This document shows positions 1-8,561 of a stretch of 64,000 bases of DNA, in pieces. This DNA is from JADGRA01 sp052143535. GTDB lineage: Bacteria > Myxococcota > Myxococcia > Myxococcales > Myxococcaceae. The stretch is from assembly GCA_052143535.1 (NCBI GenBank), contig JBKQSS010000038.1, positions 51,754 through 115,753 on the forward strand, in the 5' to 3' direction. The position numbers were made by a program, and so were the translations under genes. Each line of letters starts with the position of its first letter. Positions within the stretch are counted from its first letter, which is position 1. The notes below the pieces were generated by a model that was given only the letters and a program-made list of their open reading frames with translations, searched no databases and was not told the origin of the DNA.

Positions 1-2
1 GC

Positions 3-656
3 CACATCGGCAGCCAGCTCACCCACCTGCAACCCCTGAGCGAGGCCGTCCGCCGTGTCGCGGCGCTGTACCGACAGCTGCAGGCCGAGGGCCACCCGCT
101 CGGCCTGCTGGACGTCGGCGGCGGTCTCGGAATTCGTTACCGGAAGGAGCGTCCGCCCTCGCCCGAGGCCTGGGCCAGGGTGCTGCGCGAGGCCACCGCG
201 GACATTTCTGCAACGCTGGTGGTGGAGCCCGGCCGGGTGCTGGTGGGCAATGCCGGCGTGCTGCTCACCCGCGTCTTGTACCGAAAGCCCGGGCCCGGGC
301 GTCGCTTCCTGGTGGTGGATGCCGGGATGAATGACTTGCTGCGACCGGCCCTCTACGGGGCCGAGCACGAGGTGGTGCCCGTCCGCCGCCGGGCGGGGAA
401 GAGGGTGCTGCTGGACGTGGTGGGCCCGGTGTGCGAGTCGACCGACACCTTGGCCGCCGGGCGCCGGCTGGTGCTACCGCGTCGAGGGGAGTTGCTCGCC
501 GTCCGGACGGCCGGCGCCTACAGCATGAGCATGGCCAGCAACTACAACGGACGGCCGCGGGCAGCCGAGGTCCTGGTCTCCGGCCGGCGCTTCCAGGTGG
601 TGCGGACAAGGGAGACACTCCAGGACCTCTGGCGCGGCGAGTCGACGGGACGCTAG
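3..656 (+). CDS. lysA: diaminopimelate decarboxylase, 3' part (window edge)
   Basis: This is the C-terminal part of a PLP-dependent meso-diaminopimelate decarboxylase, the last enzyme of lysine synthesis; the 5' part lies outside the window. Reading from the first complete codon gives HIGSQL and then DVGGGLGIRY, the barrel signatures of LysA that contact the PLP phosphate. Further on, VEPGR, DAGMNDLLRPALY and CESTDTLA mark the C-terminal beta domain; the Cys of CESxD reaches the active site of the partner subunit in this family. The gene ends with TAG one base before a GTG that could open dapA, so lysA, dapA, dapB and folK look like one transcript. No frameshift is visible. Identification is firm; only the missing N-terminus limits it. 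Confidence 0.95.
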   Translation, partial: HIGSQLTHLQPLSEAVRRVAALYRQLQAEGHPLGLLDVGGGLGIRYRKERPPSPEAWARVLREATADISATLVVEPGRVLVGNAGVLLTRVLYRKPGPGRRFLVVDAGMNDLLRPALYGAEHEVVPVRRRAGKRVLLDVVGPVCESTDTLAAGRRLVLPRRGELLAVRTAGAYSMSMASNYNGRPRAAEVLVSGRRFQVVRTRETLQDLWRGESTGR

Positions 657-681
657 GGTGCCAGCCGCGAACCCCCCACCC

Positions 682-1569
682 ATGCTCAAGCTCCAAGGCT
701 CGCTCACCGCACTCGCGACTCCCTTCCGGGACGGACGCTTTGATGAGGACGCCTACCGCACCCTCATCGCCGACCAGCTGGCGCACGGCACGGCGGGACT
801 CGTCCCGGTGGGCACCACCGGCGAGGCCGTCACCCTCAGCAGCAGCGAGCGGGCACGGGTGGTGCGGGTGGCGGTGGAGGCCGCTCAGGGGCGCGTTCCG
901 GTGCTGGGGGGCGCGGGAAGCAACTCCACCGCCGCCACCATCGAAGGAATTGCCCAGGTGCGGGAGGCCGGTGCGGACGCCGCCTTGGTGGTGACGCCCT
1001 ACTACAACAAGCCCAACCAGGCCGGCCTCTTCGAGCACTATCGCGCCTGCGCACGTGCCCATCCGGGCTTTCCGCTGGTGCCCTACAACGTCCCCGGACG
1101 CACCGGGTGTGACTTGTTGCCGGACACCTGTCTTCGGCTGTGCGAGCTGTCCGAGGTGGTGGCCTTGAAGGAGGCCACCGGGAGCATGGTGCGGGCGGTG
1201 GACATTCGCGAGAGGTGCGGCGACCGCTTGACGCTGCTCTCCGGAGACGACTTCACCGTGGCGCCCTTCATCGCCGTGGGGGGCGAGGGCGTCATCTCCG
1301 TCTCCTCCAACGTCGCCCCGGCAAAAATGGCCGAGTTGGTGGCGGCAGCGCGAGCCGGAGACCGCGCCCGTGCGGCGGACCTCCAGGTGGGCCTCAACGC
1401 CCTGCACCGGCTGCTGTTCGTGGAGCCCAACCCCATTCCGGTGAAGTGGGCGCTGCACCTGTTGTGGCGCTTCTCGCCCGAGCTCAGGCTTCCGTTGGTT
1501 CCGCTGGGCGAGCCGCACGCCAGTGCGCTCGGCGCCGAGCTTTTGAGGCTCGGACTGCTCCGGAGCTGA
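682..1569 (+). CDS. dapA: 4-hydroxy-tetrahydrodipicolinate synthase
   Basis: This cytoplasmic TIM-barrel aldolase condenses pyruvate with aspartate semialdehyde, the first committed step of the DAP/lysine branch. The protein shows GTTGEAVTLS near the N-terminus (active-site Thr pair), YYNKPNQAG (active-site Tyr) and VALKEATGS, whose Lys (about residue 163) forms the Schiff base. The ATG at 682 gives an N-terminus (MLKLQGSLTALATPF) that fits the family. An in-frame GTG at 658, directly after lysA, would add eight residues and is the alternative start. The length of 295 aa is normal. It lies between lysA and dapB in one operon, so precursor synthesis for lysine and peptidoglycan is grouped. Confidence 0.96.
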   Translation: MLKLQGSLTALATPFRDGRFDEDAYRTLIADQLAHGTAGLVPVGTTGEAVTLSSSERARVVRVAVEAAQGRVPVLGGAGSNSTAATIEGIAQVREAGADAALVVTPYYNKPNQAGLFEHYRACARAHPGFPLVPYNVPGRTGCDLLPDTCLRLCELSEVVALKEATGSMVRAVDIRERCGDRLTLLSGDDFTVAPFIAVGGEGVISVSSNVAPAKMAELVAAARAGDRARAADLQVGLNALHRLLFVEPNPIPVKWALHLLWRFSPELRLPLVPLGEPHASALGAELLRLGLLRS

Positions 1570-1572
1570 AGC

Positions 1573-2379
1573 ATGCCCCGGCGCGTCCTGGTCTCAGGCA
1601 TTTCGGGCCGCATGGGCTTGGCCCTGATGCGGGCGGTCCGCGGCGACGTCCGTTTCGCCCTGGTGGGAGGCACGGTGCGGCCGGGGAGCGAGCTGGTGGG
1701 GCAGGACGCGGGCGTCCTGTTCGCGACAGCGCCGCTCGGCGCTCCCCTCTTCGACGACGTCAAAGCGGCCTTCGCCAAGGTGCGGCCGGAGGTAGTCATC
1801 GACTTCTCCCACCCGGACGCCACCCGGGAGTGCGCCGACATCTGTGCACAGCGTGGCGCTGCGCTGGTGGTGGGGACGACCGGCCTCTCCGGCGCGGTGC
1901 GCGAGCAGCTGGACCGCGCCTCGCGTTCGACGCCGGTGGTGCTTTCGCCCAACATGTCAGTGGGCATCAACGTGCTGCTCGACGTGGCGGCGCACCTGGT
2001 GCGCATCCTGGGCGAGGGCTGGGACACCGAGGTGCTGGAGCTGCACCACCGGCAGAAGCGAGACGCGCCGAGCGGGACGGCGCTCCGGCTGGCGGAGGTG
2101 TTGGCTCGGGCCTCCGGACGAGACGCGTCTGTCTTCCGCCTGGCCCGCGCCGGGGAGGTGGGGCCGCGGGCACCGGGCGAAATCGGCGTGCAGACGCTGC
2201 GCGGCGGGGACGTGGTGGGCGAGCACACCGTCTTCTTTCTTTCTGACGGCGAGCGCATCGAGCTCACCCATCGGGCCAGTAGCCGAGAGCAATTCGCCCG
2301 CGGCGCCGTCCGGGCGGCGGCCTGGGCCTGTGCGCAGGAGCCCGGGCTGTACAGCATGCAGGATGTGCTCGGCCTATGA
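1573..2379 (+). CDS. dapB: 4-hydroxy-tetrahydrodipicolinate reductase
   Basis: This is the NAD(P)H-dependent reductase that follows DapA in the DAP pathway. The N-terminus carries the Rossmann motif GISGRMG, then VIDFSHP and VGTTGL. The catalytic segment reads ELHHRQKRDAPSGTAL, with the His pair and Lys typical of DapB, followed by LRGGDVVGEHTV. The 268-aa length matches the family. It starts three bases after dapA stops, and its last codons overlap the folK start (ATGA), which indicates translational coupling. Confidence 0.96.
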   Translation: MPRRVLVSGISGRMGLALMRAVRGDVRFALVGGTVRPGSELVGQDAGVLFATAPLGAPLFDDVKAAFAKVRPEVVIDFSHPDATRECADICAQRGAALVVGTTGLSGAVREQLDRASRSTPVVLSPNMSVGINVLLDVAAHLVRILGEGWDTEVLELHHRQKRDAPSGTALRLAEVLARASGRDASVFRLARAGEVGPRAPGEIGVQTLRGGDVVGEHTVFFLSDGERIELTHRASSREQFARGAVRAAAWACAQEPGLYSMQDVLGL

Positions 2380-2906
2380 GGACCTCCGCGGCCAGCGCCG
2401 GGGAGCTGGTGTACGTCGGCCTGGGCTCCAACCTGGGAGACCGGGAGGCCAACCTCGCGGCAGCGGTGACCGCCCTCAGGGCGCTGAACGGTGTCTTGGT
2501 GCTGCGGCGCTCGCGCCTCTATGACAGCCTGGCAGTAGGGCTACCGCAGCCGCGCTTCCTCAATGCCGTGGTGGAGTTGCGGACCGCGCTTTCCCCGCGC
2601 CGGCTCTTGGGGCTTCTGCAGACGGCCGAGCAGACGCTGGGGCGCACCGCCAAGGGGCTCGGCCGGCCACGCACCGTGGACCTCGACGTCCTCCTCTGGG
2701 GCGAGCGCATTCTCACTGAGCCGGACTTCCAAGTCCCCCACGCCGAAATGCACCGGCGGCGCTTCGTGCTCGAGCCTCTCGCCGAGCTGGCCCCCAACAT
2801 CCGTCACCCAGTACTGGGGGTGAGCGTCCGCGAGTTGCTCGCAGCGCTTCCTTCGGCCGACGTCGTTCCCCTCCCAGAGGCTGCGGCCTCGGCGGGCAAG
2901 CCTTGA
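2376..2906 (+). CDS. folK: HPPK, folate pyrophosphokinase
   Basis: 2-amino-4-hydroxy-6-hydroxymethyldihydropteridine diphosphokinase transfers pyrophosphate from ATP to the pterin alcohol in folate synthesis. Diagnostic motifs are GLGSNLGDREANL at the N-terminus, RPRTVDLDVLLWG with the Mg-binding Asp pair, and PHAEMHRRRFVLEPLAEL. At 176 aa it is of usual size. The ATG overlaps the dapB stop by four bases, so it is the last recognisable enzyme of the lysA-dapA-dapB-folK transcript. The TPR gene begins ten bases downstream and may be cotranscribed. Confidence 0.95.
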   Translation: MRTSAASAGELVYVGLGSNLGDREANLAAAVTALRALNGVLVLRRSRLYDSLAVGLPQPRFLNAVVELRTALSPRRLLGLLQTAEQTLGRTAKGLGRPRTVDLDVLLWGERILTEPDFQVPHAEMHRRRFVLEPLAELAPNIRHPVLGVSVRELLAALPSADVVPLPEAAASAGKP

Positions 2907-2916
2907 GGTTTCTCAC

Positions 2917-4254
2917 GTGACGCCAGCCTTCGTCCTGTTGTTGCTCCTCGGCGCTGACGGCATCCTCCCGCCAGGCCACCCCGCCATTTCCGCGCCGGAC
3001 GGGGGGCAGCTTTCGCCGTCCGGGGTGAGGGCCCTTCCGCCAGGCCATCCCCCCATCTCTGGGCTCTCTGACGCGGGGCAAGCCTCCCGGGCGGCCGGCG
3101 CGTTGCCCCCCGGCCATCCGGACATCTCCGGCGGCCGCGCAGCGCAGAGCGCGCGCGACATCCTCCAGCAGCTCGACGCCACGCCGGACCTCAAGACGCG
3201 CCCCAAGCCCTTCGAGGTGGCCGCCTCGGTGGGGAAGCTGTACTACAGCCAGGGGCGCTACGCCGACGCGGTGGTGTACCTGCGACAGGCAGAAGAGGGG
3301 GCAACCGCGCTGCGCGCGCTCTACCTCTCAGAGCGGCGAGAGGTGAAGGGCCCGCTTCCCGACGCGGCCTCGGCCGGCTGCCCGGCGTCGATGAGCTCGG
3401 CGCTCGGCGCAGTCGCCGCCGCTGCCCAGACGCGGGCCGCGGCGAAGGACCATGCTGCCGCGGCGGCATGCGCACTGGAGGCCCTGCAACCAGCGCTGGA
3501 GGCGGCGGCCCTGTTGGGCAACGCCCTCTTTCTCGGCGCCGACGCCCCAGGCGCGCTGAAGGCCTACGCCTGGGCGCTGGAGGTGGACGCGCTTCAGCCG
3601 GTGGCCTTGTACGGCCGCGCCGGCGTCACCTTCGACACGCGGCCTGATGACGTGGCGGCGCTGCGCGCGGTGAAGAGAGACCTAACGGAGTGGCTCGCGC
3701 GCTGGCCCAACCTCCCCCAGTCACCGCAGGCCAAGGCGCTCCTCGGTCGCACCGAGGAGCTGCTGCGGGCCGGCGGGCTGAGCAAGTACGCCGCCGCCCG
3801 GCCCAAGCCCAAGCCCGCGCCGGCGGCGCCCAGCGGCGGCAACGACACCCTTCCGGCGCTCAATCCGGAGACGGTGCAAGCCATCCAAAACACCGAGCGT
3901 ACGCCCGAGTTGCAGAAGGGCTTGGCGCAACTCGTCGAGCAGGGCGAGGAGGCCCTGGCCAAGGGTGAGTACCAAACGGCGCTCGAGGCCTACCGCCGGG
4001 TGGTGCCCTTCGAGCCGGAGAATGGGCGGGCAAAAGCGGGCATGGCCTGGTCCTTGGTGGGACTCAACCGTCAGCCGATGGCAGAGCGCGTGTGGAGCGT
4101 CGCGGTGGAAGCGGACCCGGAGGCCGTGGACAAGCTGGGCGACATGCTGGCGAAAAAGGGCAACGCCAAGGACGCCCAAGCGCTGTGGGCGAAGTTGGCG
4201 GCGACGTCCCCGGCCTATGCCCAAAAGGCCGACCTCCAGACGAAGCTTCATTAG
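2917..4254 (+). CDS. secreted TPR protein with N-terminal PPGHP repeats
   Basis: No specific function is recognised. The 445-aa product starts with GTG and has a short hydrophobic leader (FVLLLLLGADG). Three copies of LPPGHPxIS follow at residues 17, 40 and 63, exactly 23 residues apart. Residues about 100 to 300 are Ala-rich helical repeats resembling degenerate TPRs. A Lys-Pro/Pro-Ala linker (about 288-300) leads to a clearer TPR pair ending near residue 440 (ALAKGEYQTALEAYRRVVPFEPENG). The product is probably periplasmic, with protein-protein contacts through the TPRs. PPGHP-type motifs are, from memory, seen in some deltaproteobacterial periplasmic proteins, but a metal or haem role is only a guess. 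It follows folK by ten bases and is convergent with the MFS gene. Confidence 0.8.
   Translation: MTPAFVLLLLLGADGILPPGHPAISAPDGGQLSPSGVRALPPGHPPISGLSDAGQASRAAGALPPGHPDISGGRAAQSARDILQQLDATPDLKTRPKPFEVAASVGKLYYSQGRYADAVVYLRQAEEGATALRALYLSERREVKGPLPDAASAGCPASMSSALGAVAAAAQTRAAAKDHAAAAACALEALQPALEAAALLGNALFLGADAPGALKAYAWALEVDALQPVALYGRAGVTFDTRPDDVAALRAVKRDLTEWLARWPNLPQSPQAKALLGRTEELLRAGGLSKYAAARPKPKPAPAAPSGGNDTLPALNPETVQAIQNTERTPELQKGLAQLVEQGEEALAKGEYQTALEAYRRVVPFEPENGRAKAGMAWSLVGLNRQPMAERVWSVAVEADPEAVDKLGDMLAKKGNAKDAQALWAKLAATSPAYAQKADLQTKLH
2965..3171 (+). repeat. three 69-bp in-frame repeats (LPPGHPxIS units)
   Basis: Three tandem coding units begin at 2965, 3034 and 3103. The period is 69 bp (23 codons). 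The first nine codons of each unit are conserved (LPPGHPAIS, LPPGHPPIS, LPPGHPDIS) and the remaining 14 are variable. The strict spacing suggests duplication of a structural or ligand-binding unit just after the signal peptide. Confidence 0.85.
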
Positions 4255-4269
4255 GGGCACCTCGCCCCC

Positions 4270-5610
4270 TTAGGCGCTCACCTCTTCCACTGGGTCCGGT
4301 CCAGGCACGTGCGGAAGCCGCATCAGGGGCGTCGGTGTGCCCAAAAACCGCGCCGGCGCATCCACCCCGGAGAAGTGCCCCCAGCGCTCGAGCACTACCA
4401 CCGCCGCGAGGCACAACAGCGCCGCCATCACCCCCACCTGACGCAGACCAAAGCGGTCCCCGGCCCAACCGAGCGCCAAAAGGCCCAGCGCATAGCTGGT
4501 GGACAGCACCAGGCCATAGAGACTGGCCACCCGCGCCTGGAGCAGCCGCGAGACGCGGCTGAGGCAGATGCTGCTGAGAGTGCTGAGGGTGGTGAGGTAG
4601 GCGGCCCCCACCAGGCCAATGGCCAACACGGCCAGCCCGAAGCTCGGAGACAGCCAGTACAGCGTGGCCAGCACGCACAGCGCCGCGGAGGCGCGTGCCA
4701 GCAGTCGCTCGCGCCCCCAGTAGTCCGCCAGAGAGCCCGCCACCAGAGCCGCACTGACGGCACCGATGCCCTGGGCGGTGGCCAACAGGGACGTCCCGGA
4801 GGCGCCTCGGCCAAGCCCCTGAATGGCAAACACCGGAAGCAAGCCAATGAAGGGCGCCACCAGGGCGCCCACTGCCAAGGTGAGGCACAGCGCGGTGCGG
4901 ATGCCCTTGTCCTCGTGTGCCACGCGCAGGCCGGTGCGGATTTCGGCCCAGAGGTGTCCCTTGGGCCGCGTGGCCGGTGGTGGCAGGCGCACCGTGGCCA
5001 CCGCCACCATCACCGCCACGAAGCTGAGCGCATTCAAGGCGAAGGCCGCCCCCAGTCCGCCCACTGCCATCACCAGCGCGGCCAGGCCGGGGCCGACAAT
5101 CCGGCCCAGGTTGTACTGGGCCGAGGAGAGGCTGACCGCCGACAGGAGGTCCTCCCTCGGGACGAGTTCCGAGAGGAGTGCCGAGGAGACGGGCGCCAAA
5201 AGCGCATTGGCGCAGCCGGCGAGGAAGGCCAACACCGAGACCGCCGGCAGCGACAGACGCCCGAGAAGGGCGAGCGCCGCCAGCCCGGCGGCCAGGAGAA
5301 GCTGGGCCCAGGTGAGCCAGCCGAAGAGTTGGCGGCGGTCCGTGCGGTCGGCAATGGCACCGCCCAGCGGCCCCAGCACCAGCGCCGGCAGGTACATCAG
5401 CGCGGCTACCGTGGCCGTCCAGCCACCTCGCCCCGTGGTTTGCGTCACCCAGACGCCAACCGCGATGGTTTCCATCCACGTGCCGACGTTGGAGATGAAG
5501 GCGCCGAGCCAGAAGCGTCGGTAGTTTCGGTGACGAAAGGCGCGCAGCGAGGCGAAGCGGTGCAACCCGAGCCGGCCGTACAGCGAGGAAGGAGAAAGGA
5601 CGACGTCCAC
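4270..5610 (-). CDS. MFS transporter (MFS_3/EntS-like)
   Basis: This is a 446-aa major facilitator superfamily protein with about twelve hydrophobic segments. FRHRNYRRFWLGAFISNVGTWMETIAVGVWV at the N-terminus is typical of the MFS_3 (enterobactin exporter-like) branch, and the loop 2-3 motif appears as GGAIADRTDRRQLFG. A substrate cannot be assigned. The gene is convergent with the TPR gene, 15 bases from it, and divergent from the DUF4384-like gene. A short hairpin (GGGGC-ACCTC-GCCCC, 4254-4268) lies in the convergent gap but is too small to call a terminator with confidence. Confidence 0.88.
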   Translation of the reverse strand: MDVVLSPSSLYGRLGLHRFASLRAFRHRNYRRFWLGAFISNVGTWMETIAVGVWVTQTTGRGGWTATVAALMYLPALVLGPLGGAIADRTDRRQLFGWLTWAQLLLAAGLAALALLGRLSLPAVSVLAFLAGCANALLAPVSSALLSELVPREDLLSAVSLSSAQYNLGRIVGPGLAALVMAVGGLGAAFALNALSFVAVMVAVATVRLPPPATRPKGHLWAEIRTGLRVAHEDKGIRTALCLTLAVGALVAPFIGLLPVFAIQGLGRGASGTSLLATAQGIGAVSAALVAGSLADYWGRERLLARASAALCVLATLYWLSPSFGLAVLAIGLVGAAYLTTLSTLSSICLSRVSRLLQARVASLYGLVLSTSYALGLLALGWAGDRFGLRQVGVMAALLCLAAVVVLERWGHFSGVDAPARFLGTPTPLMRLPHVPGPDPVEEVSA

Positions 5611-5716
5611 GTCCGCGCCAATTTACCCCGTGCTCCGGCCGCGGACGAAGCCACTCCGCTGCCGCGCGATTGTTCCACCGCTTGCTCCCGGCCTGTGCCC
5701 CGGGCCAGAAGAGCGC

Positions 5717-6280
5717 ATGGCCTGGCCACAACAAGACGCCGAAGCGGCGTCGATGGGAAAGCGGCGACGACGGCGTTGGCGGCCGGCGCTGGCCCTGGTT
5801 GGCGCGGCGCTTTTGTATGCGACGGTGTGGCAGGTGCCGGCGCTGTTTGCCCGCCGCCGTCCGGAGGCGCCGGCGCTCCTGCTGCAAAGGCTCGAAGGGG
5901 GCGCCTGGGTGCCAGTGCCCAAGGCCGCCCGGTTGCCTGCCCGGGCGCGGGTGCGCTTCGCGGTGCACACCGAGCGGCCGGCTTTCCTGGTGCTCATCGG
6001 ACTCAACGCCGAAGGGCGGACCACCTTGTATCTCCCCAGCGCGGGCGGCCCGCCCGGGCTCGTCGGAGGGACGGCCACCGTCGGTGAGCAGGCACTCGAC
6101 GGGGTGGCCGGTCCGGAGCTTTTCCTGGCGGTGCTGTGCCACACGAGGCTGTCGCCGTCCGTCATCCTCAAAGCTGCCGAGCGCGCCGCGGCAGCGGCCG
6201 AAGCGCCCGCCCGAGTCCAGACGCTCGACCTCGGCTGTCCCGAAGCACACTTCCTGGTGGAGAAAGAGCCGCTCCCCTAG
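5717..6280 (+). CDS. DUF4384-like single-pass membrane protein
   Basis: The product has an Arg-rich N-terminus (GKRRRRRWRP), one membrane helix (ALALVGAALLYATVW), and an extracytoplasmic domain with the pattern RVRFAVHTERPAFLVLIGLN followed by TTLYLPSAG. That pattern resembles the DUF4384 beta domain (steps of hydrophobic strands, a Gly-rich turn, then a Tyr-Leu-Pro-Ser strand), found in myxobacterial and other signalling or envelope proteins. I chose ATG 5717, behind AGAAGAG; ATG 5753 is possible, and the reading frame is open back to 5630. The gene diverges from the MFS gene and is followed after 142 bp by the DUF4388 sensor, to which it could be functionally linked. The family assignment was made by eye. 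Confidence 0.7.
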   Translation: MAWPQQDAEAASMGKRRRRRWRPALALVGAALLYATVWQVPALFARRRPEAPALLLQRLEGGAWVPVPKAARLPARARVRFAVHTERPAFLVLIGLNAEGRTTLYLPSAGGPPGLVGGTATVGEQALDGVAGPELFLAVLCHTRLSPSVILKAAERAAAAAEAPARVQTLDLGCPEAHFLVEKEPLP

Positions 6281-6422
6281 CCCCCCGCCCGTGCTTTTCC
6301 AAAGGGGCAGCTACAGCCCTGTGTGAGGGAATTTGCTGGCCCTCTGGGTCAGACTAGACTCGTCCATCGACGCGCTGACCGCAGGATGAGAGGCCGGCCC
6401 CGTCGGGGAGAAGTGCCAACCC

Positions 6423-8525
6423 ATGCCGCTGGCCGGGGACTTCAAGCAAATTCTCTTCGCGGACTTGCTGCAATTCTACTGTCTGAGCGGGCAGACGGCG
6501 GCGGTGTCCGTGCGGGCGGCAGACGAGCGCGGCGGGGAAACCACCGGCACCTTCTTCATCGACGGGGGCGTGCTGGTGGACGCCGTCTTCGACGGGCGTG
6601 AAGGCTCCGAGGCCGTGCGACGCGCGGTGCGCCGCCTCACCCAGGGCGCTTTTCAGGTGCAGCTGGGGGCGAGAAGCGAGCGTCGGACTGTCCATGAGCC
6701 GTGGAGCGCGCTGGTGCTGGACGAGCTCCGGCAGCGGGAGAGCAGCGGGGGGCCGCCGGAGATGAAGTCCGCGGCGCCGGCGCTGGCCGCCGCCCTGGGC
6801 CGCTGGCCGCCGCCGCCGAGCGGGGCGCCGGCGGCGCCCTGGGGACGCACTGCCCCCACGCCGCCAGCGGGCATCCGCGTGACGCCCACCAGCTCGAGCA
6901 CTCTCTCGCCGGTCGGTGGCGTGGCGGGGCTGCAGGGGACGCCCCCCGGCAGCACGCTCCAGACGCGGGGCACGCCTGCGCACGGGACGCAGGCCGTGGT
7001 GCCGTCGGAGCGGGCCGGCGCCTCCCAGTCCGCGACGCCGCGCGAGGCCGCTGCCCCGGGGCAGCGCCCCGGCCCGGGAAGTGGCCCGCACCCGCAGGCC
7101 TCGCCCGGCGGCGTTCCGCGCTCGCCCACGCCGCCGCCGGTGCCCATGCCGGCTGGACTCGCGACTCGGCAGCGGGGGATGGAGCCAGGCTCCGGACCGC
7201 GGCCCACCCTGCCCACCGCGCCCTTCTCACGCATTCGCCGCGAGCGCCGGCCCGGGCGCTGGCTCCGGTGGCTTTTGCCGGTGGTCATTGCCACCCTGGC
7301 CGGCGCCGTCCTGGCTTGGCTCGCCACCCATGCTGCCAAACCGGCCCCGGTGCCGGTGGCGGCGAGCGTCCCGCCGCCGCCGGCGCCGAGGGTGGTGGCC
7401 CCGCCGCCGACGCCCGGTGTCTCGGACACCGAGGTGCTTTTCGGCATGGCCGCCCCCTTCAGCGGAGCCTCCAAGGAGTTGGGCCGGCAAATGAAAGTCG
7501 GCCTGGAAGTCGCTTTTGCCCTGGCCAACACCGCTGGCGGCGTCCACGGGCGTCAGCTGCGGCTGTTGACCCTCGACGACGGCTACGAGCCGTCGCGCAC
7601 CGCCGAGGTGATGCGCGACCTTGCGGAAAAGCGGGGCGTCTTCGGCTTCGTCGGTAACGTGGGCACTCCCACCGCGGTTGTCGCGCTGCCCTACGCCTTG
7701 GGCCGAAAGATGCTCTTCTTCGCGCCTTTCACCGGTGCACCGCTGCTGCGCAAAGACCCGCCGGACCACACCGTCTTTAACTACCGGGCCAGCTACCTCG
7801 AGGAGACAGCAGCCATCGTCCGCTACTTGGTGGAGGTGCGTCGGTTGCGGCCGGACCAAATCGCCGTCTTCGCACAAAACGACAGCTACGGGGACGCGGG
7901 TTACCAGGGCGTTTTACGGAAGCTGCGCCAGCTTCGACGAGACCCGGCGGCGGTGCTGAAGGTTACCTACGAGCGAAACACCACCGACGTGGCCAACGCG
8001 GTGGCTCGGGTTCTTGAGAGAAAGGGCCTCAAAGCGGTGGTGATGGTGTCCACCTACCGCGCTGCCGCGCGTTTCATCGAGCAGGTGCGCACCCAACGCC
8101 CGGCCATGCTCTTCACCAACGTCTCGTTCGTGGGCAGTGAGGCACTGGCCGAGGAACTGGTGCAGCTCGGGCCGCGCTTTGCCGAGGGCATCATCGTGAC
8201 GCAAGTGGTCCCCCTGCCGACTTCGCGCTCGACGGCGGTGCTCCACTACCAGGAGGCGCTCGCCCGCTACGCACCGGGGGAGAAGCCGGACTTCGTCTCC
8301 CTCGAAGGCTACGTGGACGGAATGGTGCTGGTGGAGGGGCTCCAGCGGGCCGGCCGGGCGCTCACCACCGAGCGTCTGGTGCAAACGCTGGAGGACATCC
8401 ACGGACTGGACCTCGGACTCGGCGCCACCGTCTCCTATGGGCCCTCCGAGCACCAGGGGTCGCACAAAGTCTGGGGAACCGTGCTCGACCGCACCGGAAA
8501 CTACCAGTCTTTGGACCTCGAGTAG
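6423..8525 (+). CDS. DUF4388 domain fused to periplasmic ligand-binding protein
   Basis: This 700-aa membrane sensor seems to combine three parts. Residues 1-105 (MPLAGDFKQILFADLLQFYC, then TGTFFIDGGVLVDAVFDG) match the DUF4388/PATAN pattern of myxobacterial signalling proteins. Residues 110-275 are a Pro/Ala/Gly-rich linker. Residues about 280-303 form one membrane helix (LLPVVIATLAGAVLAWLA). Residues about 335-690 are a type I periplasmic-binding fold of the Leu/Ile/Val-binding family (VLFGMAAPFSGASKELG, HGRQLRLLTLDDGYEP, VAVFAQNDSYGDAGYQG-like strand order). The ligand domain therefore faces the periplasm and DUF4388 the cytoplasm. An amino-acid-type ABC importer with its own binding protein lies 1.3 kb downstream. 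No kinase or output domain is present, so signalling must go through a partner. Confidence 0.85.
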   Translation: MPLAGDFKQILFADLLQFYCLSGQTAAVSVRAADERGGETTGTFFIDGGVLVDAVFDGREGSEAVRRAVRRLTQGAFQVQLGARSERRTVHEPWSALVLDELRQRESSGGPPEMKSAAPALAAALGRWPPPPSGAPAAPWGRTAPTPPAGIRVTPTSSSTLSPVGGVAGLQGTPPGSTLQTRGTPAHGTQAVVPSERAGASQSATPREAAAPGQRPGPGSGPHPQASPGGVPRSPTPPPVPMPAGLATRQRGMEPGSGPRPTLPTAPFSRIRRERRPGRWLRWLLPVVIATLAGAVLAWLATHAAKPAPVPVAASVPPPPAPRVVAPPPTPGVSDTEVLFGMAAPFSGASKELGRQMKVGLEVAFALANTAGGVHGRQLRLLTLDDGYEPSRTAEVMRDLAEKRGVFGFVGNVGTPTAVVALPYALGRKMLFFAPFTGAPLLRKDPPDHTVFNYRASYLEETAAIVRYLVEVRRLRPDQIAVFAQNDSYGDAGYQGVLRKLRQLRRDPAAVLKVTYERNTTDVANAVARVLERKGLKAVVMVSTYRAAARFIEQVRTQRPAMLFTNVSFVGSEALAEELVQLGPRFAEGIIVTQVVPLPTSRSTAVLHYQEALARYAPGEKPDFVSLEGYVDGMVLVEGLQRAGRALTTERLVQTLEDIHGLDLGLGATVSYGPSEHQGSHKVWGTVLDRTGNYQSLDLE

Positions 8526-8561
8526 CCGGCCGCGCGGTGGCCCGGAGGCCCCTCGGGGCGT

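Noticed and set aside
4254..4268. hairpin GGGGC-ACCTC-GCCCC between convergent TPR and MFS genes
   Set aside because: The stem is only five base pairs and there is no T-run; too common in GC-rich DNA to call a terminator.
4064..6250. 728-codon open frame on the minus strand across the MFS and TPR genes
   Set aside because: The frame runs out of phase with the MFS and TPR genes, has no motif and low-complexity composition typical of shadows.
6333..6360. possible promoter TTGCTG-N16-TAGACT before the DUF4388 gene
   Set aside because: Only 3/6 and 4/6 matches to the sigma-70 consensus; not distinguishable from chance.
8531..8555. possible terminator between the sensor gene and kdsD
   Set aside because: The only stable pairing is a four-base stem (GCCC-CTCG-GGGC); insufficient evidence.
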